A stretch of DNA of 64,000 nucleotides, taken from NCBI RefSeq assembly GCF_002214525.1, contig NZ_CP015104.1:868001-932000 (forward strand), given 5' to 3'. The stretch is from Thermococcus sp. P6 (GTDB lineage: Archaea; Methanobacteriota_B; Thermococci; Thermococcales; Thermococcaceae). Each line of letters opens with the position of its first letter. The first letter of the stretch is position 1. Made by a program: the position numbers and the translations under genes. The notes below the pieces were generated by a model. It was not told the DNA's origin. It was given only the letters and a program-made list of their open reading frames with translations, and did no database searches. This document shows, one piece after another, positions 45,458 through 54,778 of this stretch.

Positions 45458-46576
45458 TCAACAGTTGTAACAGAGCATCGCGGCCTTCTTCAGGAGTATG
45501 ACCCGGTGGAGTTTTCCTTTTATCACCCTCGGGACGGATATCCGGTTCAGGCGGTGTATCCTCTTCCTTTCGAGGGCTATCAGGTCGAGCTCCCTGAGAA
45601 CCTTCACGAAGTCCTCCCACCTTATCTTGAGCCAGTTCGAGTAGCTCTCGAAGAGCTCCTTCTCAACAACCCTGTAGGTTTTGCCGTTGATCCTGTAGCG
45701 GATCGCCCTCTTTGGAAGCTCCTTCCTGAGGCGCCAGCGCGCGTGCCGCGGCTCCTGAAACTCGTAAACGGCCTCGTCCATCGACATGCCATCGACCATC
45801 ATTCCGAGGAGTATCCCTATGATCCTGTTTATCCTGTCGGGAACGCCGATGACGTCGCCCTTAAGGACTATCTTCCGTCTGCGGACCTTTATCCCGGCCC
45901 CCTCCAGTTCTCGGCCTATTTCCGGGGTGGTTCCCCTCTTCTTCCCCGAGGTGTCCACTATGCCCCCCACCACGAAGGCCCCGACCTCGAAATCCTCACC
46001 TGTTAAAACCTCGTCCGCCCATGGGTCGAGGAGCACGACCTCGCCGATGCCTTTCTCCTTTAGGAACCCGGCCACCGGCCCCTCGTAGGTTGTTATCCTG
46101 TCCAGAGGGCCGCGGAACATCCTCCTGAACTCCTCCCCGGCGGGGGCGACCGTCAGCTCCCTCCCCGTGAAGTGATCCTTTAAGAGTCCGTAGCTCTGGA
46201 TTATCTGGAGGCAGAGCTTTCCCTTCTCCCTGCTGGTGTGTCTATCCCAGAGGGAGAGGTCTATTATAAAGAAGGGCCATTCGGGGAGTTTTGAGCGGAG
46301 TTCCTCCGGGGATAAAACCATCTCGAACTTCTCCCCCATGCACATCGGGGCGTAGGCGTAGCATGACCCCCCCACCCGGTTGCCTTTAAGGTCCCAAGCG
46401 TGGGCGGTCTTCTCGGGGAGGCGGAATATGGCCCCCTTGCCGTTGATGATCTCCAGTGCAACTTCCTGAAGCGGGTTCTTCGACCCCCTGAAACGCTTTG
46501 AAAGAACCCCAAAGCTGCTTATACCTTTCTCCTTCAGAGTTTCCCTGAAAACATCGGCGAGGGTCTTCATGGTCAT
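45458..46576 (-). CDS. Archaeal Trm10-type tRNA m1G9/m1A9 methyltransferase
   Basis: A 372-residue SPOUT-fold protein resembling the Thermococcus kodakarensis enzyme that methylates N1 of purine 9. Seen are FFIIDLSLWDRHTSREKGKL, LCLQIIQSYGLLKDHFTG, VVLLDPWADEVL and AFVVGGIVDTSGKKRGTT, then a Lys/Arg-rich C-terminal domain (RIHRLNRISVPRVIKGKLHR) for tRNA binding. TTTTAAGCC near 46600 can be the TATA box 25 bases before ATG 46576, fitting a leaderless message; ATG 46570 is an alternative. The open frame upstream of 46576 is a repeat sequence, not protein. Confidence 0.85.
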   Translation of the reverse strand: MTMKTLADVFRETLKEKGISSFGVLSKRFRGSKNPLQEVALEIINGKGAIFRLPEKTAHAWDLKGNRVGGSCYAYAPMCMGEKFEMVLSPEELRSKLPEWPFFIIDLSLWDRHTSREKGKLCLQIIQSYGLLKDHFTGRELTVAPAGEEFRRMFRGPLDRITTYEGPVAGFLKEKGIGEVVLLDPWADEVLTGEDFEVGAFVVGGIVDTSGKKRGTTPEIGRELEGAGIKVRRRKIVLKGDVIGVPDRINRIIGILLGMMVDGMSMDEAVYEFQEPRHARWRLRKELPKRAIRYRINGKTYRVVEKELFESYSNWLKIRWEDFVKVLRELDLIALERKRIHRLNRISVPRVIKGKLHRVILLKKAAMLCYNC

Positions 46577-46591
46577 CGGTTGGGGCTTGGG

Positions 46592-46623
46592 GTGAGGCTT
46601 AAAAGTTTTTGCATGGTCTGGGG
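46592..46623 (+). repeat. Dispersed direct repeat, copy A
   Basis: GTGAGGCTTAAAAGTTTTTG followed by CATGGTCTGGGG. It matches 50445-50476 with a few mismatches; the core AGTTTTTGCATGGTC is identical. Here it contains the TATA region of trm10. Confidence 0.6.
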
Positions 46624-46705
46624 GATGATGGCCGGCAAATGAATCGCTCCCATTGAGGCTTCTTATTTTGATGCCCCTAATCACCAAAAAAGAAGAACAT
46701 AGGAT

Positions 46706-48037
46706 CTACCAGCCCTGAACATGCTTTAGGACTTCGTCACCAACCCTTCCTTCCTCTACATCCCTTATTGCGTTTTCAAGCCTGTTCAAACCCTCCTCCA
46801 GGACCTCTTCTTCAATCGTTAGAGGAGGTTCTATCCTCAAAACATTTCCGTGCAGGAATGCAAGGATCAATCCGAGCTCATAAGCCCTCCAGACCACTTT
46901 TTTGGCTTCTTTAAATGCCCTCTCTTTGCTCTCCCTGTCCTTCACCAGATCGACCCCTATCATGAGACCGAGACCGCGGACGTCCCCTATGAGCTCGTGC
47001 TCCTCTTTCATCTTCTCCAGCCGTTTTTTCGCCTGTTTTCCCAGCTTCTCCGCCCTTCTTAGCAGGTTTTTCTCCTCGATCTCCTCTATAACCGCAAGGG
47101 CCGCCCTGCTGGCCACGGGGTTGCCGCTCAGGGTGAAGGCATGCCCCAGCGCCGGCAGGGAGTCCATTATCTCCTCGCGTCCTATTATGGCGCTTATGGG
47201 CAGTCCGCCGCCAAGGGGCTTTGCGAGGGTTATTATGTCCGGCTCAACGCCGAAGTGCTCTATCGCGAACCATTTACCCGTTCTCCCAAGTCCGCTCTGA
47301 ACCTCATCGACGGCCAGCAGAATGCCGTGTTCGTCCAGAATGCGCTTCAATCCCTTAAAGTAACCTTCGGGGGGAACTATCATACCCGCATCGCCCTGTA
47401 CCGGCTCTGCAAACAGGACGGCAACGCCATCGGCGTAGACCTCTCCCTCGAACTTACTTTTTAAGAACTCCAGACACTCAAAGTGGCATTTTCCCGGTTC
47501 CTTCCCAAAGGGACAGCGATAGCAATCGGGGTAGGGTATGTAATGTACATCGCTCAGCTCTCCCACTACGGAACGGACTTCAAAATCGAGCCCTGTAACG
47601 CTCATGGCACCGTAAGTTGTCCCATAATAGCTCTTCAAATAACTTAAAATTGTCCTTCTTTTTGTGTAAGCGCGTGCAAACTTTATTGCACCATCGTTTG
47701 CATCGCTTCCGCTCAAACCCAGACTAATCTTGGCGTTCTCTATGGGGGAGATTTCCCTGAGCTTTTCCCCAAGGAGAAGTGGCTCAACTGGAAATCCATA
47801 GATGAAGGTGAAGTGGATCAATCTCTCTGCCTGCTCCTTTATCGCCTCCACAACCCTCTCGTTGTTGTGTCCCACGTTCTGAACGGCTGCATCGGCTAAA
47901 AAATCTATGTACTCCCTCCCCTCTATATCCCAGACCTTGGCGTTTTTTGCTCTGACACCAACTATGGAGGCATAGGTGACGCGGGCCGCTCTGGGAAAAA
48001 CCTTCGAGTAGCGCTCAACAACTTCCTCTTTTTTCAC
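46706..48037 (-). CDS. Class III PLP aminotransferase or amino-acid racemase
   Basis: A 443-residue fold-type I PLP enzyme: [49 protein letters not shown] and the Schiff-base Lys in [16 protein letters not shown]. Thermococcales have several such paralogues, some annotated as aspartate or GABA aminotransferases and some shown in Pyrococcus and Thermococcus litoralis to be racemases of ornithine or broad amino acids. I cannot choose from sequence alone. A small cysteine cluster ([20 protein letters not shown]) occurs in the middle. The start is GTG 48037 with GAGGTGAGAA. It is somewhat AT-richer than valS. Confidence 0.88.
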   Translation of the reverse strand: MKKEEVVERYSKVFPRAARVTYASIVGVRAKNAKVWDIEGREYIDFLADAAVQNVGHNNERVVEAIKEQAERLIHFTFIYGFPVEPLLLGEKLREISPIENAKISLGLSGSDANDGAIKFARAYTKRRTILSYLKSYYGTTYGAMSVTGLDFEVRSVVGELSDVHYIPYPDCYRCPFGKEPGKCHFECLEFLKSKFEGEVYADGVAVLFAEPVQGDAGMIVPPEGYFKGLKRILDEHGILLAVDEVQSGLGRTGKWFAIEHFGVEPDIITLAKPLGGGLPISAIIGREEIMDSLPALGHAFTLSGNPVASRAALAVIEEIEEKNLLRRAEKLGKQAKKRLEKMKEEHELIGDVRGLGLMIGVDLVKDRESKERAFKEAKKVVWRAYELGLILAFLHGNVLRIEPPLTIEEEVLEEGLNRLENAIRDVEEGRVGDEVLKHVQGW

Positions 48038-48236
48038 ATTCTCACCTCAGTACTATATACGGCAAAAATTAAAAGAATTTCCCTCCATCCGTGCATTTTC
48101 CCACCGACATTCTTTCGCATTGAGGGTATACTAAGTTTTCCATAGAATGATGGTAAACACTCAACGGAAATAACCCCCACAGGCAACCTTTGGTTTTAGA
48201 AATCTTAATCAGGGGAAGAGGCGAGATTCAATTGTG

Positions 48237-48851
48237 ATGCCTATGGAACTGGGGGATGCACTTTTCACGCGAACATCTGTGAGGTATTACCAAGAGCGGG
48301 AAGTGGAAGAGGAGAAGATCAGGGAGCTGATAGAGGCAGCCATAAGGGCTCCAACCGCCAGTGCTCTGGAAAACTGGCTTTTCGTCATATTCAAGAGCAG
48401 CGAAGCGAGGGAGAAGATACACGAACTGATGGCAAGGGGCATGGTTGAGTACTATCAAAATTTTGGTCTGAGCATGGAGAAAATTGAGAAGTTAAAGAAA
48501 CGTATATATGAGGAGAAAATGTATAGGGCTCCACTTTACATCGGTGTCTTCATAAACAGGGAAGTTAGGTTCCTGAAAGGAGAGAAATTCGATTTTTTAG
48601 AATTTATCTGGAGCGTTGAAAGCGCTGCTATGGCCATCCAGAACATGATGCTCAAAGCCGTGGAGCTTGGATTGGGAACGTGCTACATGGGTGTGGCAAA
48701 TTTTGAGGGAATTGAAAAGGAGATTAGAAATATGGCGGGGCTGGGGGAGGAGTGGTATCTCGTGGGATTGATAACAGCCGGTTATCCCCTGAGGAATGAG
48801 AGTCCCAGAAAGAGGAGGAAGGGAGTTGAAGAAGTTGTTAAGTTCGTGTAG
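48237..48851 (+). CDS. Nitroreductase-family FMN protein
   Basis: A 204-residue nitroreductase-like flavoprotein: FTRTSVRYYQEREVEEEKI at the N-terminus (FMN-contacting RRSxR-type motif), APTASALENWLFVIF, and the late VESAAMAIQNMMLKAVELGL with GTCYMGV. Such NAD(P)H-dependent FMN enzymes reduce nitro, quinone or other acceptors; the substrate is unknown. ATG 48237 is chosen; ATG 48243 is possible. A TATA-like TTTAGAAATC lies near 48193. The 200 bases between it and the aminotransferase gene contain no gene. Confidence 0.88.
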   Translation: MPMELGDALFTRTSVRYYQEREVEEEKIRELIEAAIRAPTASALENWLFVIFKSSEAREKIHELMARGMVEYYQNFGLSMEKIEKLKKRIYEEKMYRAPLYIGVFINREVRFLKGEKFDFLEFIWSVESAAMAIQNMMLKAVELGLGTCYMGVANFEGIEKEIRNMAGLGEEWYLVGLITAGYPLRNESPRKRRKGVEEVVKFV

Positions 48852-48961
48852 GTTGTGGCAGGAATTATATAAGTAAAGGACAAGCAGGATGATACTGCTA
48901 AGGAAGAGGTGTATGTCTGTCCACACTGGGTAGAACCTTCAAAGTGAACGGCATTGAGAAC

Positions 48962-49039
48962 TCACATGAGTAGGATAAAGGTGCGTCCACCCCGAAGAAA
49001 GGACTTAATCATAAAATCTCCAAAATCGGTTTTGGTCAT
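48962..49039 (-). pseudogene. Probable remnant of a membrane permease gene
   Basis: ATG 49039, preceded by GGAGGGGTAGG, opens a frame of 25 codons (MTKTDFGDFMIKSFLRGGRT and so on) that stops at TGA 48962. The SFLRGGRTFILL ending looks like the beginning of an FtsX-type ABC permease. It directly follows the broken surface-protein gene. The evidence is slight. 48852-48961 holds a TATA-like ATTATATAAG near 48865 but no gene. Confidence 0.3.
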
Positions 49040-49059
49040 AACCTACCCCTCCATTCAAC

Positions 49060-49942
49060 TTATCCCTTTCTTCTTCTAATCCACCCCATTATTTCAAAGA
49101 TCAAAGCAACTGGAAGACTGAAAAAAGAAGAGAATGCTAAAAAATAGACCGGTGCTAGTAACAATCGATTGCTTTCTCCTGTTATGCCTTCACCTACTCC
49201 TGCTCACCCCACCGTTACCGTTGTGTTATATTCTGCGAGTTCCTTTTGTCCAGAATATAACTTTACTGTGACTGGATGTTCGCCCCTGCTTAATTTATCT
49301 ATATAAATTGTATCAGTCAGTTCTTTGCTATCATTTGGTAATATCTCTTCGGAAAAGAATAGAAGTTCCTCTGAGCTATTCCCGATTGTTACCAGTCCTC
49401 CGTCGATGATCGCCGGCAAATCTCCATCATTTGTTACCACAAGCTTGACTGTTATTGCAACACTACCAAAAAAAGTAGGTTGTTTCAAAGTCTGCGTTCT
49501 TAATGCTTATCTTAGCCCCTCCTTCAAACGTTATATTCTTAGAATATATGAACTCGTCAGTAATAAAATCAAAGATATAAAGTGTGTATGTCCCAGCTTC
49601 CGGCGTTGTTCCATAATCGGCCATTTGAAGTTCTACGCTTTCAACACCATCCACTAGATCTTCTTCGGGTATAAAGTCTTTACCAACAGTATTCCCCTCG
49701 GGGTTGGAAAGCAAGAGCTCCAAGCTTCTGGGTTCCCCTTTTACAGTCACTTTAAGATATACTGCACCATCCTTAGCTATTGGAGTATAACTAGTAACTT
49801 GATATTCTGTTGTAGTTGATGTCGTAGTAGTCACTGTTTTTGTAGTCGTCCCCGCTCCAATACATACACTAAAACTGACTACTAACACACTTACAATAAC
49901 AACGGCTATCAAAGCCTTTCCAATCTTTTTTAATACACCCAT
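49060..49942 (-). pseudogene. Broken gene for a cell-surface protein with C-terminal membrane anchor
   Basis: From ATG 49942 (GGTGG site) the protein has a signal helix (LIAVVIVSVLVVSFSVCIGA), a Thr-rich linker (TTTKTVTTTTSTTT) and beta-rich sequence. It then stops early because a run of seven T near 49467-49473 shifts the frame. The next frame continues correctly (FFGSVAITVKLVVTNDGDLP to YNTTVTVG) to TGA at 49202-49204. The same frame after that TGA still encodes an anchor, LLLAPVYFLAFSSFFSLPVA then IMGWIRRRKG, ending at 49060. So two lesions split one roughly 290-residue gene. CARDB-like domains are suggested by VTNDGDLPAIIDGG. Confidence 0.7.
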
Positions 49943-50030
49943 CCATACCACCTTCTTAGAGGGTCTTAATTAAAGGGGTTCTGAATTTTCCAACCTTGGA
50001 AAGTTCATCAGCGCTTTAGTCAAACTTCCT

Positions 50031-50180
50031 TTAAGATCTAATGCACCCTCTCCCCCACTTTTCATCCATACTACATGCCCTCAAGTGCTTTAGGGCCGGG
50101 TATCCAATCTTCTTTTCTAATTCGTAAAGCTTTTCCTTGGAGATAATACCAATTTCTTTATTTACTAAACCGGCAAGTAT
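50031..50180 (-). pseudogene. Small coding fragment of unknown origin
   Basis: A minus-strand frame encodes LAGLVNKEIGIISKEKLYEL followed by EKKIGYPALKHLRACSMDEK and ends at TAA 50031. It has protein-like composition but no start codon and begins just after a stop. A TATA-like TTTAAATAC lies immediately upstream. I read it as a gene remnant. The rest of 49952-50444 shows nothing else recognisable. Confidence 0.3.
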
Positions 50181-50444
50181 TTAAAGTTTTCTATTACCAT
50201 GAAATCTACGCAATTAAATTCTCATTGGTGTAACTGTGCCTCGTATTTGAATGTCACGGCGAGAGATGTCTCCGGGTGACAAGCAACTAATGAAGGGGTA
50301 TCAAGTGTGCTAATTATCACGTGTAGGGTGCTAATAGGCACAGTGTGGGTGTGTTGATTCACAATTTCTAAGGAGGGATTGATTTAGATTTAATTCTAAG
50401 TTACCTTCATAGTATTGCGATTCCTGAGCTCGTTGGGATCTGGA

Positions 50445-50476
50445 GTGAGGTTTAGAAGTTTTTGCATGGTCGGGGT
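50445..50476 (+). repeat. Dispersed direct repeat, copy B
   Basis: GTGAGGTTTAGAAGTTTTTG followed by CATGGTCGGGGT, same orientation as copy A at 46592-46623. Lies just before the promoter (GGTTTTAATACC, 50480-50491) of the GT-C-like gene. Confidence 0.6.
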
Positions 50477-50510
50477 CAGGTTTTAATACCTCGACGCCTC
50501 CGGTAGTTAT

Positions 50511-52001
50511 ATGATGACACATGAGACCGGAGGCTCCACGGGTCTGAAGGCAGGGACATTAAAGGTAGCGCCCCTCTATCTCCTCGGCTTGGCCGTTATT
50601 GTAACCTTCCCGTACTTTTTAACGAGAAAGACCCCTCCGGGTTATATCATAGGAGGAGACACCCTCGTCCATACCGCGATCTCGAGGGGAATCCTCCTTG
50701 GACGAAATCCCCTCCTCGACCAGACCTACAACGTTCCCCCGAACTGGTACCCCTTCCTGTACCACTTAACGGTGGCCGGGATCTCACGGATCCTAGGAAT
50801 CCCGGTGGAGGAGAGCATGATACTCCTTCAGGCAATCCTCACGCTCTCCATGTTTCTCGTTGTTTTCTACGTGGCCAGAGTTCTATGGGGGGAGCTGGCT
50901 GGAATCGGGGCGATGGCCCTTTCCTTCGTGCTCCTAACCGCCCATATCTACCCAAACCCGAAGGAACTCGCCCCCCTGCTCGGCCTCCTATCGTTCCTGC
51001 TCCTCGCGCGGTCGAGGTACTGGCTGTCGGGTCTCGTGATGGGGTTGGCTTTCTGGACGCACTACGCGTTCGTTCTTCCTCTGGCGGGCCTTCCTCTGGT
51101 TATGTTTTTGATCAAACGCGATAAAGGGTATTTAGTCCTCTTCATCGTTGCCCACCTTGTTTTCCTGCCGTTCGTCCTCAACGCAGGGCTCCATGCCCAG
51201 AATCCGCCCCGGATAGAGGACATATACAGGTTCTGGGAAACTGATACGCCCGAGAAAAAGATCCGGAGTTTGGTTCCCTCCCTTTATCTCCTCCCTTTTG
51301 TTGGAATTGGGCTGTTGAGGTGGGCCAGAAGGAGGGATCCTTACGCCAATGAACTCCTGATCTTGATTTCCCTGATCTGGGTCGCGAGACTCTCACCCAT
51401 ACTCCTGAAGGTTTTTGGAATCGAGCTCTGGTCGTCCAGATTTACCGGACTTCTCCCCTACTCCTACGTTCTGCTCTCTTCCTACGGCATCTCAGGGGTT
51501 GATCTTTCCAATAAGCACGTTAAGGCCGTAGTTCTCGGCACCCTTCTGGGTGTGCTTCCAGTTGCCGGGGCGTTGAACTTCTGGGGCTCTGTGGAGGGTG
51601 ATAAATTCGTAAGGGTATCGGAGATGGACTTCGATCTTTATTATCCCCCGGAGCACTTCCCGGAAACCGCCCGCTGGATTTTCCTGAACACCGGGCGCGA
51701 CGACGTTGTGGCAACCAGCGAGGAGGCGGGGATGATGCTAAACGCCATGACGGGCAGGCCGATTATTGCAACTCTCTACGGACACGGTAACGTGTTCATC
51801 AACAACGAAAAACGAAGGCGTGACCTTGGAATATTGTTCACGGGAAACTGCGGGGAGAAGGAGTCGGTAATAAAGGAATACGGCGTTAAGTACATAGTCG
51901 TTGATCAATTCGTCATCCGGAAGTGGGGAACGGTGGATATGTCATGCGTTGCCTACCCGGTTTATAACATGGGCTCTGTGACAATAATGAAGGTGAGATA
52001 A
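50511..52001 (+). CDS. Polytopic membrane protein, glycosyltransferase GT-C-like
   Basis: A 496-residue protein with about ten hydrophobic helices and an external loop after helix 1 carrying an acidic motif (GGDTLVHTAISRGILLGRNP), then a soluble C-terminal region (ARWIFLNTGRDDVVATSEEA, YGVKYIVVDQF). This layout is that of GT-C lipid-linked-sugar glycosyltransferases and related archaeal membrane proteins, but the donor-binding residues are not certain. ATG 50511 or 50514; the TATA-like box at 50480-50491 implies a leaderless message. Function is probably in surface glycan or lipid modification, by inference only. Confidence 0.75.
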   Translation: MMTHETGGSTGLKAGTLKVAPLYLLGLAVIVTFPYFLTRKTPPGYIIGGDTLVHTAISRGILLGRNPLLDQTYNVPPNWYPFLYHLTVAGISRILGIPVEESMILLQAILTLSMFLVVFYVARVLWGELAGIGAMALSFVLLTAHIYPNPKELAPLLGLLSFLLLARSRYWLSGLVMGLAFWTHYAFVLPLAGLPLVMFLIKRDKGYLVLFIVAHLVFLPFVLNAGLHAQNPPRIEDIYRFWETDTPEKKIRSLVPSLYLLPFVGIGLLRWARRRDPYANELLILISLIWVARLSPILLKVFGIELWSSRFTGLLPYSYVLLSSYGISGVDLSNKHVKAVVLGTLLGVLPVAGALNFWGSVEGDKFVRVSEMDFDLYYPPEHFPETARWIFLNTGRDDVVATSEEAGMMLNAMTGRPIIATLYGHGNVFINNEKRRRDLGILFTGNCGEKESVIKEYGVKYIVVDQFVIRKWGTVDMSCVAYPVYNMGSVTIMKVR

Positions 52002-52036
52002 CCGAAGCTCGTAATTCTCTTAACCTTTTAAATGAT

Positions 52037-52783
52037 TTAAAAATTTTTCGGTATCTGGAGGCTTTGATTTAGCACCGGACGCACCCCAGCACACTCTAAA
52101 TGTTTGCTTATAACTTCAAGCTCCTCCTCAGGAAAGCAATGAAGGCGACACCACTCTCCATTCCTAGGAGATACCACGGGGACGCCTATCAGGGGATTTA
52201 GGATTACATGGAAGTCAGTGTATCCATGAATGTGGGATAGAGCCTCATCAATATAGCCCAAGACTTCTTCCATTGGAAATTCCCTCGGCACGGGGATTCT
52301 GAGCTCCAGTGGAATTCGATGCTCCGATATAAGGTCAAGGCTTTTAAGGAAGAGCCCCCAGAGTCTCATGCTGGTCTCCTTTGAGAGGCCGTAGAGGTGG
52401 GCGGGAGGGGATTTTAAGTCTGTTGCCACGTGATCGATTAGATTTTCACTTATCAGTTTTTCCAGAGGTTTCACGAGTGTCCCGTTCGTGTTCAGGCTGA
52501 CCTTCACCCCGAGTTCCTTAACCTCTCCCAGCAACCCCCTTAGCTCCCTCCACTGGAGGAGCGGTTCCCCACCCGTTATATGAAGATAATCAATCAGGGG
52601 TAGGGTTTCCCTTAGATCCTCAAGGAATTTATCCTCATCCATAGTACTGCATCCAACCTTCTCGGCGATTCTCCAGTTGTGGCAGAAGGGGCACTTCAGA
52701 TTGCACCCGCAGAGCCATAGGGTAAACGTGACCCTGCCGTGAACGTCTATCATGCTGACGGTCTTCCATCCCGCCGTAAGCAT
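52037..52783 (-). CDS. nrdG: Anaerobic ribonucleotide reductase activating protein
   Basis: Radical SAM enzyme that generates the glycyl radical on NrdD. The 248 residues show the cluster motif CGCNLKCPFCHNW (CxxxCxxC), LHITGGEPLLQW (the GGE SAM-binding motif) and SLNTNGTLVKP. It starts at ATG 52783, with GGGGGTGAC nearby, 16 bases after the nrdD stop, forming an operon. It is longer than the roughly 155-residue bacterial NrdG, as is usual for archaeal forms. Confidence 0.93.
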   Translation of the reverse strand: MLTAGWKTVSMIDVHGRVTFTLWLCGCNLKCPFCHNWRIAEKVGCSTMDEDKFLEDLRETLPLIDYLHITGGEPLLQWRELRGLLGEVKELGVKVSLNTNGTLVKPLEKLISENLIDHVATDLKSPPAHLYGLSKETSMRLWGLFLKSLDLISEHRIPLELRIPVPREFPMEEVLGYIDEALSHIHGYTDFHVILNPLIGVPVVSPRNGEWCRLHCFPEEELEVISKHLECAGVRPVLNQSLQIPKNF

Positions 52784-52799
52784 GCTGTCACCCCCTGAA

Positions 52800-54650
52800 T
52801 CAGGAGGAGTAGTGCCTCCGGGTCCAGAATTCCTTCTTCCTGTAGGGATTCCAGTTTTTCAAGGGCCGATAATAACCGATTATCCTGCTCCATACCTCAA
52901 CATCTTCGCTTCCGCAACGGGGACAATGCGTGTAAAGGCCCGTTGTGGAGTATCCACATCTGTTGCACACAGTTATGGCTGGGGTGTAGCTCCAGTAAAC
53001 GAGCTCCGTTCTCATGAGTCTCTTTGTGAGCTTTGCGAGGGCTTCCGGGTCGGGTTCCTCCCCGAGGAATATATGCATCATGACCCCACCTGTGAAGCTG
53101 CGCTGAACCATGCTCTCCACTTTTATTCTATCGGCGAGCTCAAGCGCCCCGTAGTAGGGGGCTATGCTCGTTGAGTAGATCGGATTCTCCTTATCGCCAA
53201 GGAAATTCACCAGCTCCGGAAACTCCCTTAAGTCCTTTATAGCAAGCTTTGCTGCGGCGCTTTCCCCCGGAACCTCCTCCACGTTCCAGGGCGTGCCACT
53301 CTCCTGCATCCACCTCCGGGTCTTCCCCGTGGCGAATTCTACCATTCTCCTCATAAGCCCTGCGGCTTCCTTCCATTCCTTTCTCGTTCCCTCAAACCAC
53401 AGGGAAGGATTGTTGAGGTATATTGCAGCAGCTTCTGGAAGTCCCAGAAGTCCAACGGTATTGAAATGGCTTGCCGGAAACTCTCCGAGGTACTCCAGTA
53501 TCATGTTGTACAACTGGGGATAATTGGTTATCAGCCTTATGTAACGTCCACGGAACCAGTCCGTTACCCCCCGTACCATCGAGAGGATCCTTTCGTACTC
53601 CTCCCAGAAGTTATCATCATCTCTCGCCCTGAGTGCCAGCCTCGGGAGGTTTATGGTGGTGACGTTTATCGAACCCGTGGCATCGGGCATCGCCCAGAGG
53701 CCCCCGAAACGCTGGCGCTCAAGCTTTTCAATTGCTTCTTCCTCAACTTTCTTTTCGTTTATTCCAAAGGCCAGAGAAAGATCGTTCTTGTCTATCGTTA
53801 GCCTGCAGCACATGGCATAGCTTGCGTCCGGATCAACGACGTTCGTGTTAAGCCAGTAAAAGCTTCCACGCTTTGCGGCCGTTGTGAAAATGGCCTCGAA
53901 GACCTCCGGATCATCCCATATCATCCCTGCGGTCGTCATCAGGGTTGGTATGGGAAACGTGAAGGGCTGGCCTTTTGCATCGCCCTCCTTCAAAACTTTC
54001 GCCAGCACGATGATGAACCTTTTTGCTTCTTCCGTGTAATCCCCCAGAGGGGCGGTTTTTCTGCCTTCATAGAATGCGTAATCCCCATCCAGCATTTTCT
54101 TTGGGGCGTCCAGTGTTACGGTAAAGTTAGTAAAAGGTGTTTGCATGCCCGTTCTTGAAGGGTAATTGAGATTGAACACGAGTCTTTGCACCTGCTGCTT
54201 TATTGCCTTCTCTTTCAGGTTGTCCCCTCTCATAAATGGCCCTGCGTACCATTCCACGCTTGAGAGGGCCTGAGCCCCCGAAAAGTAGTGCTGCATGGTT
54301 ACGAGGTAGTTGGCTATCTGGTCCACAAAGGCGTCGAAGTGCCTCGCGGGTCTTGAGCTTACCGTGGGTGTCCTCAAACCTTTTTCAAGAACCCTGGCAA
54401 CACTATGTCCAGTACAGTACGGGATGTACAGGCTGTGGGGCAGTTTGTGAATGTATATGTCGCCCCCGTAATGGTGCTTCAGGTACTCCTTTGGTATGAG
54501 CCTTAGATAATCCGTGAGTGCGTTCTCCATCACGTAGGCAAAGAATCCCGTGGGTCCGGGATACCTGTTTGCGTTTTCCAGAACATCGAGGCTGCTCCAC
54601 CTCGCGTACTCATCAATGACGTCCTGATCACCCGTCACTTTTTCGGCCAT
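52800..54650 (-). CDS. nrdD: Anaerobic ribonucleoside-triphosphate reductase
   Basis: Class III glycyl-radical enzyme making deoxyribonucleotides without oxygen. The 616-residue protein has the fold's MQTPFTNFTVTLDAP and MCCRLTIDKND (active-site Cys), ATGSINVTTINLPRLAL, and HCPRCGSEDVEVW. With CNRCGYSTTG the latter forms the Cys4 zinc site, and RIIGYYRP near the C-terminus carries the radical Gly. It lacks the ATP-cone domain that starts the Escherichia coli protein, so overall allosteric control may differ. ATG 54650 follows GGTGGG; GTG 54659 is three codons earlier. Confidence 0.95.
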   Translation of the reverse strand: MAEKVTGDQDVIDEYARWSSLDVLENANRYPGPTGFFAYVMENALTDYLRLIPKEYLKHHYGGDIYIHKLPHSLYIPYCTGHSVARVLEKGLRTPTVSSRPARHFDAFVDQIANYLVTMQHYFSGAQALSSVEWYAGPFMRGDNLKEKAIKQQVQRLVFNLNYPSRTGMQTPFTNFTVTLDAPKKMLDGDYAFYEGRKTAPLGDYTEEAKRFIIVLAKVLKEGDAKGQPFTFPIPTLMTTAGMIWDDPEVFEAIFTTAAKRGSFYWLNTNVVDPDASYAMCCRLTIDKNDLSLAFGINEKKVEEEAIEKLERQRFGGLWAMPDATGSINVTTINLPRLALRARDDDNFWEEYERILSMVRGVTDWFRGRYIRLITNYPQLYNMILEYLGEFPASHFNTVGLLGLPEAAAIYLNNPSLWFEGTRKEWKEAAGLMRRMVEFATGKTRRWMQESGTPWNVEEVPGESAAAKLAIKDLREFPELVNFLGDKENPIYSTSIAPYYGALELADRIKVESMVQRSFTGGVMMHIFLGEEPDPEALAKLTKRLMRTELVYWSYTPAITVCNRCGYSTTGLYTHCPRCGSEDVEVWSRIIGYYRPLKNWNPYRKKEFWTRRHYSS

Positions 54651-54663
54651 CTTTCCCACCTAT

Positions 54664-54680
54664 TTGGATATTTTATCCAA
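54664..54680. promoter_or_regulatory. Perfect inverted repeat upstream of nrdD
   Basis: TTGGATA-TTT-TATCCAA, two seven-base arms with a three-base spacer, lies 14 bases before the nrdD start, downstream of a TATA-like CTTTTATGAG at 54680-54690. A repressor bound there would block transcription start; the regulator is unknown. Confidence 0.5.
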
Positions 54681-54778
54681 CTCATAAAAGACGAGCGATC
54701 TTAAAAAATGTTTCTATTTACCACTATAGATAATCGACAATGCTCTGAAAAATTTGGGATAAAATGACAATTAGAGAT

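Noticed and set aside
48852-48960. TATA-like element followed by GGATGATACTG, as if a C/D box RNA
   Set aside because: The C box is imperfect and no D/D' boxes at the required spacing are visible.
52300-52560. CTCCAGTGGAATTC and CTCCACTGGAGG in nrdG, box-like
   Set aside because: Partial matches only, far from the origin, in ordinary coding sequence.
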